DNA of 64,000 nt from Fuerstiella sp. (lineage in GTDB: Bacteria; Planctomycetota; Planctomycetia; Planctomycetales; Planctomycetaceae), in the NCBI GenBank assembly GCA_022447225.1, contig JAKVAZ010000001.1:341824-405823 (forward strand), in the 5' to 3' direction. Under the pieces are notes generated by a model, which did no database searches, was not told the origin of the DNA, and saw only the letters and a program-made list of their open reading frames with translations. The position numbers were made by a program, and so were the translations under genes. Positions 18,218-27,725 of the stretch are shown here, piece after piece; the stretch's first letter is position 1, and every line of letters begins with the position of its first letter.

Positions 18218-20476
18218 GTGAAAGCGGAATACGCCTGTCGCCGTCATGTGGTGCTCGTGGGAGTCGGCCACACTAACGCTCACATCGTTCGCATGTGGGC
18301 CATGGATCCGCTGCCGGACACAGACCTTACGTGTATTTCCGACAGCGGGACAGCAACTTACTCTGGATTTCTGCCGGCAGTACTGGCAGGTCAGCTTCCT
18401 GCGAGGGCGATGGAAATTGATCTGGTACGACTGTGCGCAGCAGCGGGTGCTCGCTTAATAACAGACCGGGTGACGGGACTGGATCGCGTCCGGAAACAGC
18501 TGCTGTTTGCTGAACGGCCGTCAGTGCCGTACGACGTCGTTTCTGTTGGAATTGGCTCCGTGCCGCAGATGCCGGATATCGGTGCCGACTCTCCGTCGCT
18601 GGTAACGATCAAGCCGATGAGCTCGTTTCTCGATCGTCTGCAGGCTGCTGTCAGTCGTTGCACACCCCGATCACGACAACTGCAGGTGGTTGTCGTCGGA
18701 GGCGGCGTGGCGGGTGTGGAAGTCACACAATGCCTGTCGGCACGTTTGAAACTGCTGACGCAGTCGGAATTTCATATCACACTGGTCGATCGAGGGAACA
18801 AGTTACTGCCTGGTTGTACGCCGAAAACAACTCGTCGTGTGCTGAACACGATTCAGGAATATGGCCACACTGTGCTGCACAGCAGTTCAGTTGAGCAGGT
18901 TGATGAATCCGGTGTCAGACTGCAAACCGGTAACTTTCTGCCGGCTGACATCGTGATCTGGGCGACAGCCGCTGCGGCCCCTGCCCTGTTGTCAGAATTC
19001 GATTTACCAAAAGACGATCACGGTTTTTTGCTGACCGATGCTACGTTGCGCTGCAGCGGTACGGATTCGATCTTTGCCGTTGGTGATACCGGGACCATGG
19101 AGCATGCAGCGGTCCCCAAGGCGGGTGTCTATGCGGTACGCCAGGGCCCCATACTTTGGGAGAACATTCAACGACAGCTGGACGGTCGCGGGCTGGTTCC
19201 CTTTGTTCCGCAAAAATCATTTCTCAAGCTCCTGAACATGGGGGACGGAACAGCGGTGGGTGAATGGCGGGGCATCAGCTTTTTCGGTCGCCCGGTCATG
19301 AGACTGAAACAGTGGATTGATCAGCGATTCATGGACAGATATCAGCAGTTGCCGGACCGGATGAAAATGCCGGACGACATGCAGTGTCGGGGCTGTGGCT
19401 GCAAACTGGGTGGAGATGCCCTCAACGCGGCGCTCGGTGCTGCTGTTGACGGTTCCCGGGACGATGCAACTGTGATCCGTATTGGTCCAAACGTTTCAAC
19501 CGGTGAGTCCGTGCTGGTCACTACGGACTTCTTTTCTGCTCCGTTTCCGGATGCGTGGCTCACAGGTCGCATTGCTGCCATCCATGCGGCCAGTGACATT
19601 TATGCCACGGGGGCAAAGCCGTTTGCTGCAGAAGCGATCGTGGTCTTACCGGATGGTGACGGAGTGACCCAGCAAAACATGTTGAGTGACTTCCAGCAGG
19701 GGGCGGAACGTGAATTCCGTCTTATGGGTGCCACAATAACGGGTGGTCATACGATCACCGGGCCACGATGGGAGGTGGGGTTCACTGTGTTTGGACGCCC
19801 CACTGGAAACCATCTGATCCGCAAACAGGGAATGAATCCGGGAGATCAGCTTGTGCTGACCAAGCCTCTGGGAAGCGGAGTCCTGATGGCAGCTCACATG
19901 CGTGCGAAGTGTCAGTATTCCGACTTCGAATCCATGATCGGAATCATGCTGTCCGGAAATCATGAAGCTGCCAGGATAGCGGTGGATCTTGGCGTAGTTG
20001 CCGGGACGGACATCACCGGATTTGGGCTCTTGGGACACCTGCACGAGATGCTGACAGATGACGTACGAGTAACCCTGAATGGAAGCCGTATTCCGGTGAT
20101 GCCGGGCGCGATTGAGGCTGCGCAGCATGGTGTTACCAGTTCTCTGCTGCCATCGAATCGATGTTATCTGCGAGACGTTGATGTTCGCGGGAATTCGGGT
20201 CTTCCGTTGCTCCCCTGTTCGAAGACTGTCAGGCAGATGTCCGGCGAACGACCTGTTACCGCCGAACAGATCCCGGACGACCGTGCCGGGCGAAGCGAGT
20301 CAGTCGATTTACTCCTGGATCCACAAACCTGCGGCGGGCTTCTACTGGCTGTGCCCGGTGAGTGTGTCACTGAATTCCAATATCGTTTTGCCGAGTGCGG
20401 GCTGTCGGAGCCTGCACTTATCGGGACCGTTTCTCACGCGGAATCTTCGGCTCCACGAATCATTGTGAAATTCTGA
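18218..20476 (+). CDS. selD: Fusion of a pyridine-nucleotide-disulfide oxidoreductase and selenide, water dikinase (SelD)
   Basis: A 752-residue two-domain protein. Residues about 1-370 form an NDH-2/SQR-like flavoprotein: FAD-binding VVLVGVGHTNAHI at residue 11, NAD-binding VVVVGGGVAGVE near 160, and SIFAVGDTG near 285. Residues about 385-752 are SelD, which makes selenophosphate from selenide and ATP: RGCGCKLGG carries the catalytic Cys393 and Lys396 (Cys form, not Sec). TTDFF, HAASDIYATGAKP, ITGGHTI and a C-terminal LLLDPQTCGGLLLAV follow. Fusions of this type are known in some bacteria and eukaryotes. The oxidoreductase part is thought to supply or protect reduced selenium, but that is inference. 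It is the last gene of the selBAD operon, and a tRNA-Sec gene is not seen beside it. Confidence 0.93.
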   Translation: MKAEYACRRHVVLVGVGHTNAHIVRMWAMDPLPDTDLTCISDSGTATYSGFLPAVLAGQLPARAMEIDLVRLCAAAGARLITDRVTGLDRVRKQLLFAERPSVPYDVVSVGIGSVPQMPDIGADSPSLVTIKPMSSFLDRLQAAVSRCTPRSRQLQVVVVGGGVAGVEVTQCLSARLKLLTQSEFHITLVDRGNKLLPGCTPKTTRRVLNTIQEYGHTVLHSSSVEQVDESGVRLQTGNFLPADIVIWATAAAAPALLSEFDLPKDDHGFLLTDATLRCSGTDSIFAVGDTGTMEHAAVPKAGVYAVRQGPILWENIQRQLDGRGLVPFVPQKSFLKLLNMGDGTAVGEWRGISFFGRPVMRLKQWIDQRFMDRYQQLPDRMKMPDDMQCRGCGCKLGGDALNAALGAAVDGSRDDATVIRIGPNVSTGESVLVTTDFFSAPFPDAWLTGRIAAIHAASDIYATGAKPFAAEAIVVLPDGDGVTQQNMLSDFQQGAEREFRLMGATITGGHTITGPRWEVGFTVFGRPTGNHLIRKQGMNPGDQLVLTKPLGSGVLMAAHMRAKCQYSDFESMIGIMLSGNHEAARIAVDLGVVAGTDITGFGLLGHLHEMLTDDVRVTLNGSRIPVMPGAIEAAQHGVTSSLLPSNRCYLRDVDVRGNSGLPLLPCSKTVRQMSGERPVTAEQIPDDRAGRSESVDLLLDPQTCGGLLLAVPGECVTEFQYRFAECGLSEPALIGTVSHAESSAPRIIVKF

Positions 20477-20595
20477 TTCTGTCTGAGCAGAACGAGTCAT
20501 TCGTGGCGACGGTGTGATCGGTATAGCGACACAATCAGGGTGACTTTGTGAGGAGTGTTGTGGAGTCAGGTTGCGGCTGTCAGCTGTAAATCGAT

Positions 20596-20627
20596 GAAAA
20601 AAGCCACGACGTGCTGCACGTCGTGGC
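20596..20627 (-). terminator. Rho-independent terminator of the EF-hand protein gene
   Basis: GCCACGACGTG (20603-20613) and CACGTCGTGGC (20617-20627) form an 11-bp GC-rich stem with a 3-base loop. Read on the minus strand the stem is followed by six Ts (20597-20602). It lies 34 bp past the stop of the minus-strand gene ending at 20661. With selD converging from the other side, it may also limit read-through from the sel operon. Confidence 0.85.
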
Positions 20628-20660
20628 CTGGCCCCTGGCAGGTTCTGTCCGTCGCTTTGT

Positions 20661-21494
20661 CTATACGTCAGCATTATTCGGTGCAGGCTTTTTGCCTTTC
20701 CTGTGCCGGCCGCCGTGTTCGTCTTGATTCTGACCTCTGTTACCATGACGTCTGCGACCACCGCGTCTTTCGGTGATTCGTTTTGCCATCTGTTCGATTT
20801 CTAATTTGTCGATAGAACCATTTCCATCAGAGTCGATGCGATCGAATCCACGAAGAAGTCGGTCCGAAGCTTCATCTCTCGAAATCAGACCATCTCCGTC
20901 CGTGTCTGATTCCATCAATTTCTCGACGAGTTTTTCCGGTGACGGTCCTTCGCCGCGACTGCGGTTTCGGCGTTGTCCCGGTCCGCCTTCGGGAGGCCCA
21001 GACTGACCGAAGTCATCACCTTCCGGACCGCGGTTTCGGCGTTGTCCCGGCCCACCTTCGGGAGGACCAGGTCGACCAAATTCATCACCTTCCGGACCGC
21101 CACGTCGGCGTTGTCCCGGCCCACCTTCGGGAGCACCACCGTGTCCAGCACGTTCGGGACGAAGTTCTTCCACCGTAATATTTCCGTCACCGTTTTTGTC
21201 AAGTGTTTTGAGCGCGATGACCGCTCTGTCGATTTCTGACGACGAGATCACTCCATCAGCATCGGTATCCAAAGCCGCAATAATCGGGGGAGGACTATGA
21301 TGGCCAGGTCCGCGCCGTCCGCGATTTCCCCGTCCGCGGCGTCTTCCTCCGTTAGCCGGAGTTTCTCCGTTATTTGGGTTTTGCAGCTGTCTGCCGGCTG
21401 GTGGATTCCTGTCGTCACCGGCCCGGGACAAACTGGTTTCCATTATCAGACCGGTTGTCGCCGCCAACATCAAAAAGGGTGTAATTTGTCGCAT
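20661..21494 (-). CDS. Secreted EF-hand protein with Gly/Arg-rich repeats
   Basis: About 277 residues. A signal peptide (MRQITPFLMLAATTGLIMET, ending near SRA) leads into a Gly/Arg-rich segment. Four EF-hand loops follow in two pairs: DTDADGVISSSE and DKNGDGNITVEE, then after a spacer DTDGDGLISRDE and DSDGNGSIDKLE. The spacer carries tandem 23-residue repeats of the type GPPEGGPGQRRNRGPEGDDF (69 bp at the DNA level, about 20939-21145). Such calcium-binding proteins are typical exported products of planctomycetes; the function is unknown. The ATG at 21494 follows AAAGGA about 9 nt upstream; a GTG directly before it is an alternative. A strong terminator follows at 20596-20627. Confidence 0.85.
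   Translation of the reverse strand: MRQITPFLMLAATTGLIMETSLSRAGDDRNPPAGRQLQNPNNGETPANGGRRRGRGNRGRRGPGHHSPPPIIAALDTDADGVISSSEIDRAVIALKTLDKNGDGNITVEELRPERAGHGGAPEGGPGQRRRGGPEGDEFGRPGPPEGGPGQRRNRGPEGDDFGQSGPPEGGPGQRRNRSRGEGPSPEKLVEKLMESDTDGDGLISRDEASDRLLRGFDRIDSDGNGSIDKLEIEQMAKRITERRGGRRRHGNRGQNQDEHGGRHRKGKKPAPNNADV
20939..21145. repeat. 69-bp tandem repeat within the EF-hand protein gene
   Basis: CGTTGTCCCG recurs at 20971, 21040 and 21109, exactly 69 bp apart, inside three close copies. Each encodes a 23-residue Gly/Pro/Arg-rich unit between the two EF-hand pairs on the minus strand. Confidence 0.85.
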
Positions 21495-22176
21495 CACGAG
21501 GTCCTTTCCTTTTATGTTCGTTACACCAGCTGTCAGTCGGTTTTGCTGGTTGTTTGTGTCTGTCTGCTGTTACAAACCTGGATCGTTGCGCTGAGTGTCG
21601 GCAAATCCGGGAGAAATTCAGATGTGTCGATCTTTTATACGGCTTCAACCTGATCAGACGTCGTTCTGAACTGTCGACACCCCGTGCAGCAGGGCGTTTC
21701 CCGAGGCCGTCAACCGGTTATGATCGTGGTTCTCACCCTTCCGGCAGTGATTGCCACCACGCCCGACGAACGCATCGCACCTGACAGAACCAAGCGTTGA
21801 CATTTTCAGAAGACCCGACGGAGATGTTGCTCGCCGGGGTGGACCGATTCCTGCTGAAGCAAATTGCCGAAACCTGCGTCCCTTGATGTTCCACAACAAT
21901 GCGCACGTCCTCAGCCCGCTGACAAAGCTCGATGGTTCGTCTGTGTGGTACCATGGTCTCACTCCCAATCACAATCACGAAACATTGAGTCCCGGCAAAG
22001 TGCCTGCACCATGTGGTATCGAATCCCTGCACTCCGTCGTCGGTTTTCGTCACGATGAACAGGAACGGCTGTACTTTGCAAACGATGTGAGAGTGCATGG
22101 ATGCAATCAGCACGGCGATGTCGTAACGTGATGTTCCTGATTTCGGCAAGTTCACCCGCATTGGAGGTTCCCGGTC
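21495..22176. other. Divergent intergenic region, 680 bp, no convincing gene
   Basis: This stretch separates the minus-strand EF-hand gene from the plus-strand transporter. Overlapping open frames exist on both strands (about 21733-22161), but neither resembles a known family and neither has a good ribosome site. GGAGG before the transporter's GTG start is the only clear signal. Confidence 0.4.
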
Positions 22177-23550
22177 GTGGCAGCAGACATCCGCATGGAC
22201 GGTGATCGGCCCACCAATCGACGCTGGGTTATCTTTTTTCTTGCCGCCGGGACTTCATTTATTTTGTACCTGCACCGATTCACTTGGCAGTTTGTACGAC
22301 CGGAACTCATGAAAGAGTACGGTTTCTCAAACCTGCAGGTTGATTCGCTCTACACACTGTTCAGCGTAACCTATGGCCTGGGGCAGATTCCCTGTGGAAT
22401 CATCTGCGACTTTTTCGGTCCCCACATGTTTCTTGGAATCATCATCGCCGCCTGGTCTCTGATGATGCCGTGCGTGGGCCTGGGCGGCGGACTGTACGGC
22501 GTAGGGGTGTCGCGTCTCCTGTTTGGAGTCACTCAGGCCGGTTGCTATCCGTCGCTGGCCAAAGTTACAAGGGTCTGGTTTGCTGAAGAGAACCGTACAA
22601 GTCTGCAGGGACTGATTGCCAGCTTCTTTGGACGTAGTGGTGGCGCCGTTTCTTCTATGGTCATTGGCATAGTCCTTATGGGCTGGCTGGAGCTGACATG
22701 GCGGTGGTCGCTGATTGTACTTGCTGCCACAGGTGTCGGATTTTCCTTCGTCTTTCTGAAATTCTGCCGAAACAGCCCGGTGCAGGACCCGCTGGTGAAT
22801 CAGGCCGAACGGGATCTCATCCGCGGGGATGACACTGTCGACGTTGCTGAACCAGCTGTGTTGTCGGTCCGGCGGGCTATCCGAAATCGAAGCATGCTGG
22901 TTTTCGTTATTCAGCAATACATGAATGCCGGAGCTGATTATGTTTATTCGGCGATCATGGTCAGCTATTTCATAACTGCGCGCGGTGTTTCGGATATGGC
23001 AGTTGTGGGACTGTTGACCAGTGCTCCGTTGTGGGGCGGTGCGGTGGGTGGAGTTGCTGGTGGATTCATCAATGACGGCCTGATTCGCCTCACCGGCCGT
23101 CGTCGATTTGCACGCAGCAGTGTTGGATTTTTGGGTAAGACGATTGCGTGTGGATTTCTGTTCCTTTCCATCAACCACCCCGATCCCGCGTGGGGGGCGG
23201 GGCTGCTGTTTGTCACCAAGTTCTTCAGCGACTGGAGTCAACCCACAGTTTGGGGTGCCTGCACGGATATCGGCGGGCGATGTTCAGCCACTGTTTTCAG
23301 CATCATCAACTCGGCCGGCAGCGTGGGAGGAACGGTGACACCAATCGTCGGCGGACTTCTGCTGGACCGTTACACCACGACGTCAATCGTTGACGGTGTC
23401 GAGCAGGTAGTGACGAATTTTAATCCGGTTTTTCTGATGGTTGGATTGATGTATCTGGCCAGCGCCGTCGGGTGGCTGTTCATCAATACGGAGAACTCAC
23501 TCGATGTTGATGAACGTACTGATCAGCAGGAAAAGAGATCGCCATCATGA
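22177..23550 (+). CDS. Major facilitator superfamily transporter
   Basis: A 457-residue permease with about 12 hydrophobic segments, starting with WVIFFLAAGTSFILYLHRFT and ending near VGLMYLASAVGWLFI. The loop GIICDFFGPHMFLG after helix 2 resembles the MFS signature, and RLLFGVTQAGCYPSLAKVT resembles anion:cation symporters of the phthalate/hexuronate type. That would fit uptake of a sugar acid for the enolase-superfamily enzymes next to it, but the substrate is inferred from context only. The GTG at 22177 has GGAGG 9 nt upstream. Its 3' end overlaps the convergent enolase-family gene by 6 bp. Confidence 0.88.
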   Translation: MAADIRMDGDRPTNRRWVIFFLAAGTSFILYLHRFTWQFVRPELMKEYGFSNLQVDSLYTLFSVTYGLGQIPCGIICDFFGPHMFLGIIIAAWSLMMPCVGLGGGLYGVGVSRLLFGVTQAGCYPSLAKVTRVWFAEENRTSLQGLIASFFGRSGGAVSSMVIGIVLMGWLELTWRWSLIVLAATGVGFSFVFLKFCRNSPVQDPLVNQAERDLIRGDDTVDVAEPAVLSVRRAIRNRSMLVFVIQQYMNAGADYVYSAIMVSYFITARGVSDMAVVGLLTSAPLWGGAVGGVAGGFINDGLIRLTGRRRFARSSVGFLGKTIACGFLFLSINHPDPAWGAGLLFVTKFFSDWSQPTVWGACTDIGGRCSATVFSIINSAGSVGGTVTPIVGGLLLDRYTTTSIVDGVEQVVTNFNPVFLMVGLMYLASAVGWLFINTENSLDVDERTDQQEKRSPS

Positions 23551-24792
23551 GGGATCGTGGATTGGTGACACGCAGGCCTGTTCGTACCTTTTTCTCCATT
23601 CGGCAGAACCATCGTCCTTGACTCGAGTGAGGTTCACCCCTGACACAAATGCGGGAAGATCACCGCTGGTAAATGCATCCCACAACTGCTGAGCGTGAGT
23701 AAACCAGCTCTTCGTACCGGACGGCCAGTCCAGACGCAGCAGTAAATCCGGATGTGGATACGGCTTATCCTTTGCTTCGATGCGGTATTTTTCCACGATA
23801 TCCCAGTTTACCGTCACTCCAATTCCTGGTGTGTCGGGAATCGGACTCAACCCGTTCGATACGACCCAAGGTTCGTTAATGAACTGATCTGAGTACATGT
23901 GATTACAATGGATTGCCGGCCATCGCGCATGAGACAGTGCGGCCTGAATATGCAGGCAGTACGCTGCTGCAAGATTTGAGCCCACCCACTGCAGCCAGAA
24001 CGGTTTGTTGAATTCGGCGCATGTCCGACCGCGGCTCAGGGCATTGCTGATTCCTCCTTCCATCACGAATCCGTCACAGATATCCCGTCGAATCTGAGTT
24101 TCGAAAGCCGGGCGATCGACGTGATGCGCAATGGGTACGCTTAAATGTTTGCGCAGGGCACGGTTGCCTTCGACGTCTTCCTGTGCGATGGGACTCTCCC
24201 AGATGGCGACTTTTTCGAAACGTTCCAATCGTTTACAAAGCGGTCGTGCGACGGCAGGATCCAGTCCGAAGTCGTTGAAATCCATGTCGAGCTTGAAGTA
24301 ATCCGGCACAGCATCTGACAGGCGGGCCACCTGATCCTCCAGATCGAACCACGGTCGGGCTTTAGTTTTGAATGTGGTGTATCCGTGTTCGACGGCTTCG
24401 GTACATTCGCAAATCCAGTCTTCGACAGGCATGTCAATCGCCCACCATCCGACGTGAGCGAACGAACGGATCTTTTGCCCGAGAAGGCCCCAGACCGGGG
24501 TGTCGAGCGACTGGCCGACGGCGTCGAACAGTGCCATCTGCAGTCCGGCTCCCAGCGAGTCATCCCACATTACGGCTGCCGGATGCTGACTGTGGACCCG
24601 TTCGACGGCTTCGTCAGTCACCTCGCCCCAGGTGTAATAAGGCATGGTCTCGCCGACTCCGACAACGCCGTTGCTCAGCGTGACCTTGCACAGTTCGAAC
24701 AGCGACCAGTGCGGAATCTCACGAACCATATTGCGCCAGGGCACTTCCCTGAGAGGCAGGTCGACCCAAATACGCTCGATCGATTCTATTTT
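23545..24792 (-). CDS. Enolase superfamily enzyme, mandelate racemase/muconate lactonizing type
   Basis: About 415 residues with the N-terminal capping domain (MKIESIERIWVDLPL...GVVGVGET) and a C-terminal barrel. Catalytic-type elements are TTFKTKARPW (K-x-K at the second strand) and the metal-ligand sites KLDMDFND and AIWESPIAQED. AHHVDRP and VMEGGISNAL follow. The family abstracts the proton alpha to a carboxylate to racemize or dehydrate acids; the substrate cannot be assigned. It is divergent from the second enolase-family gene (144 bp) and convergent with the transporter, so the three probably serve one catabolic route. The start at 24792 (ATG) gives the conserved N-terminus; the longer frame to 24849 has nothing conserved. 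Confidence 0.88.
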   Translation of the reverse strand, partial: KIESIERIWVDLPLREVPWRNMVREIPHWSLFELCKVTLSNGVVGVGETMPYYTWGEVTDEAVERVHSQHPAAVMWDDSLGAGLQMALFDAVGQSLDTPVWGLLGQKIRSFAHVGWWAIDMPVEDWICECTEAVEHGYTTFKTKARPWFDLEDQVARLSDAVPDYFKLDMDFNDFGLDPAVARPLCKRLERFEKVAIWESPIAQEDVEGNRALRKHLSVPIAHHVDRPAFETQIRRDICDGFVMEGGISNALSRGRTCAEFNKPFWLQWVGSNLAAAYCLHIQAALSHARWPAIHCNHMYSDQFINEPWVVSNGLSPIPDTPGIGVTVNWDIVEKYRIEAKDKPYPHPDLLLRLDWPSGTKSWFTHAQQLWDAFTSGDLPAFVSGVNLTRVKDDGSAEWRKRYEQACVSPIHDPS

Positions 24793-24935
24793 CATTACTT
24801 GTTCACTTTCCGTTACCGTGACTGGACACCGGACGACAGCCGCTTTCACAATGAATATCAGGAAGCATATCCTGCCGACAGTTGTCGACCAAACGGGGAA
24901 TCCGGCATTCGGCTTTAGGCGCTGCGAAACACGAC

Positions 24936-26165
24936 ATGACAGTTCAAATCAGAAATATCCGCTGTATTCCCACGGCTCCGGCCGGCATCCGTCTGCTCAT
25001 TGTGAAAGTTGAAACGACTGAGGATGGGTTGCATGGCCTGGGTTGTGCCACGTTCACACAGCGACCGCTGGCCGTGATTGCAGCGGTTGAGCAGTACCTC
25101 ACTCCGTTTTTGAAAGGACGAAACGTTGACGAAATCGAGGACATTTGGCAGTCTGCTTATGTCAGTTCCTACTGGCGCCAGGGACCGGTGCTGAATAATG
25201 CGTTGTCCGGTGTGGACATGGCCCTGTGGGACATCAAGGGCAAGAGAGCCGGCATGCCGGTTTACGAATTGCTGGGTGGTAAGTGCCGTATGGCAGCGCC
25301 TGTCTATGTTCATGCCTCCGGCCGAGAGTTCCGTGACGTGACTGAAAACGCCGGCCAACTGATGTCTCAGGGATTTCGACACATTCGAATGCAGGTTGAG
25401 GTTCCAGGTCAGGCTACCTATGGAACGGAATCCGATCTGCAGACCCACGATACGGTTGATGGTCCTACCGCCCCGCGAAACATTTTTGAACCGGCAGACT
25501 ACGCACGGCTGGCACCAAAACTTTTCGAACATGCCCGCAGTGAACTTGGTGACGAAGTCGAACTGCTGCATGACATTCACGAACGTCTGCCGGCACCGCT
25601 TGCCATCCGGCTGGCTAAAGATCTGGAGCCGTTTCGGCTGTTCTTTCTGGAAGATGCATTGCCACCTGAAGACATCAGCAGCTTCCGTCGTCTGCGGGCA
25701 GCCAGCGGTATCCCGATTGCCATGGGTGAATTGTTTACGAACGTCAGTGAGTATCTGCCGCTGATTCAGAATCAGCTGATTGATTTTATTCGTGTCCATC
25801 TTTCAGACATCGGTGGACTGACGCCGGCCCGCAAATTGGCCGCACTTTGCGAATTCTTTGGTGTGCGTACCGCCTGGCACGGTCCCGGTGACACATCGCC
25901 GATTGGCCATGCAGCGAACCTGACCCTGGACCTTTGCGTACCGAATTTCGGTATTCAGGAATTTACCCGTTTCAACCAGGCAACTCATGACGTTTTTCCT
26001 GGTTGTCCGGAACTCCGGGACGGGATGTTGTGGCCAAACGATCAGCCGGGATGGGGGCTGGAGATCAACGAGAGGCTTGCGGCAGCATTCCCGTATCCTG
26101 AGCACCCGTTCAACGGGGCATGGCCGGCCATTCGAAAACGTGATGGTAGTGTGATTCGCCCCTGA
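24936..26165 (+). CDS. Enolase superfamily enzyme, mannonate dehydratase (ManD/RspA) subgroup
   Basis: About 409 residues. It matches the ManD group: TFTQRPLAVIAAVEQYL, the SGVDMALWDIKGKRAGMPVY segment, LLHDIHERLPAPLAIRLAKD (metal Asp and catalytic His), FFLEDALPPED (metal Glu), IAMGELFTN (Glu), and TAWHGPGDTSPIGHAANL (His). These enzymes dehydrate D-mannonate, some prefer D-gluconate, and others have little activity. The residue after HG (Pro here) has been linked to substrate preference, so I do not name the substrate. The ATG at 24936 is used; the frame opens with a TTG at 24882. It is followed at 63 bp by the M81 peptidase gene. Confidence 0.9.
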   Translation: MTVQIRNIRCIPTAPAGIRLLIVKVETTEDGLHGLGCATFTQRPLAVIAAVEQYLTPFLKGRNVDEIEDIWQSAYVSSYWRQGPVLNNALSGVDMALWDIKGKRAGMPVYELLGGKCRMAAPVYVHASGREFRDVTENAGQLMSQGFRHIRMQVEVPGQATYGTESDLQTHDTVDGPTAPRNIFEPADYARLAPKLFEHARSELGDEVELLHDIHERLPAPLAIRLAKDLEPFRLFFLEDALPPEDISSFRRLRAASGIPIAMGELFTNVSEYLPLIQNQLIDFIRVHLSDIGGLTPARKLAALCEFFGVRTAWHGPGDTSPIGHAANLTLDLCVPNFGIQEFTRFNQATHDVFPGCPELRDGMLWPNDQPGWGLEINERLAAAFPYPEHPFNGAWPAIRKRDGSVIRP

Positions 26166-26228
26166 TTGTATCGTTGCCTGACTGTTCACAGTTACACACC
26201 TACACACCAGAATTTTGTGGAGATCAAT

Positions 26229-27725
26229 GTGTCTCGAATTGTTATTGCTGAATGTAAACAGGAAGTCTCGACTTTCAATCCGGTTCCCAGCACCTATGAA
26301 GACTTCCGTCTGCGGCAGGGACAGGCTGCTCTGGACTATCACCGCAACGTCCGCGAAGAAGTGGGTGGAGCGCTGGGTGTTTTTGAAGAATCCGGTTCTG
26401 TGGAAGTTGTCCCCACGTTTGCGGCGAGCGCCAATACTTCGGGAGGTCTTCTGACAACGGAGAGTTTTGATCGTCTGAGTAACGATCTGCTGAGTCGTCT
26501 GGCGGAGGCAGGCCGAGTTGATGCGGCGTACTTTGCACTGCACGGGGCCATGCAGGCGGAGAGTGAGAATGATCCGGAGGGTTATCTGCTTCAGGAGGCC
26601 AGACGGATTCTTGGCGAAGACATTCCGTTTGTGGTTTCGCTCGACTTACACGGAATTCTCACGGATCGAATGCTTGAACACTCCAATGCAATCGTTGCGT
26701 TCCACACGTATCCTCACGTTGACTTTTTCGAGACCGGAGTCCGGGCCGCGAAATTACTGTTGCAGATTTTGGCAGGAGAAGTCCGTCCCGTAACAGCCCG
26801 GGTAAAAATCCCTGTGCTGGCTCGCGGTGATGAAATGATCACAGAGACCGGATCTGTCTCTGAATGCATTCAACTGGCCCGGTCAGTTGAATCGAGTGAA
26901 ACCGGACTTTCCGCGGGTGTGATGTGGGGCAACCCTTTTACCGACGTTCCCGAACTTCGAACCAATAGTTTCGTGGTCATGAACGGAGATGAATCGGCCG
27001 CAAAAGAACGTGCTGTCGAACTTGCCGAACGATTTTGGAGCCATCACGAAAAAATGCGGGTTCCGCTGACCAGCCTGGAGGACGCAGTGCGTCAGGCATC
27101 TGCGGTTACATCCGGTACCGTGGTGATGATGGATGCGGCAGATGCGACCAGTTCGGGGGCGTCCGGTGACAGTAATGCGATCCTGAGTGAGGCCATTCGT
27201 CAGGGATACCGTGGTCGATTATTGGCGCCTGTAGTGGATCCGGCTGCAGTCCAAAAAGCGATTGCTGTCGGTGTGGGTGGAACGATTGTTACGCCTGTTG
27301 GCGGAGCACTTGATCCCGATCGATATCAACCCGTCGAAGTTGAGGCACGTGTGTGTTCCCTGTCTGACGGCAAATTCCAGAGTGAGTCATTTGGATGGTA
27401 CTGGGATGCAGGACCCACGTCCGTGTTGCAGGTCGACAACATCACGCTTGTAGTCGGTACGCGTCCGGTCAGTCTTTTCGATCGTTCCTGGTTTTTGGCG
27501 AACGGTCAAAATCCGCGACGATTTGACATGGTTGTCGTTAAGTCTCCCCACTGCGAGTCGCACATGTTTGCCGACTGGTGCACGAAGTTAATTAACGTGG
27601 ACGCTCCCGGGGCGACCAGTGCCAACCTGAGCAGCCTGGGACACACGATTTGTGCCCGCCCGATATTTCCACTTGATTCCGGCGTTGAATTTGAACCTGT
27701 GGCAGACATCTTCTGCAGGACATAA
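26229..27725 (+). CDS. M81 family metallopeptidase (MlrC/microcystinase-like)
   Basis: About 498 residues. The N-terminal MlrC domain opens with SRIVIAECKQEVSTFNPVPS and contains the probable zinc-site region SLDLHGILTDRM...VAFHTYPHVD. The C-terminal MlrC domain includes MMDAADATSSGASGDSNAIL and VVKSPHCESHMFADW. MlrC was first known from degradation of linearised microcystin, but the family is wide and most members act on unknown amides or peptides. The GTG at 26229 is chosen for its GGAG 7 nt upstream; the frame opens at 26166 with a TTG. It is 63 bp downstream of the ManD-like gene and probably in one operon with it, so it may process a related amide. Confidence 0.88.
   Translation: MSRIVIAECKQEVSTFNPVPSTYEDFRLRQGQAALDYHRNVREEVGGALGVFEESGSVEVVPTFAASANTSGGLLTTESFDRLSNDLLSRLAEAGRVDAAYFALHGAMQAESENDPEGYLLQEARRILGEDIPFVVSLDLHGILTDRMLEHSNAIVAFHTYPHVDFFETGVRAAKLLLQILAGEVRPVTARVKIPVLARGDEMITETGSVSECIQLARSVESSETGLSAGVMWGNPFTDVPELRTNSFVVMNGDESAAKERAVELAERFWSHHEKMRVPLTSLEDAVRQASAVTSGTVVMMDAADATSSGASGDSNAILSEAIRQGYRGRLLAPVVDPAAVQKAIAVGVGGTIVTPVGGALDPDRYQPVEVEARVCSLSDGKFQSESFGWYWDAGPTSVLQVDNITLVVGTRPVSLFDRSWFLANGQNPRRFDMVVVKSPHCESHMFADWCTKLINVDAPGATSANLSSLGHTICARPIFPLDSGVEFEPVADIFCRT

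Noticed and set aside
21733-22161. 142-codon minus-strand frame (and an overlapping 126-codon plus-strand frame)
   Set aside because: Neither shows a recognisable domain or regular secondary structure, and there is no good start signal. Treated as non-coding.
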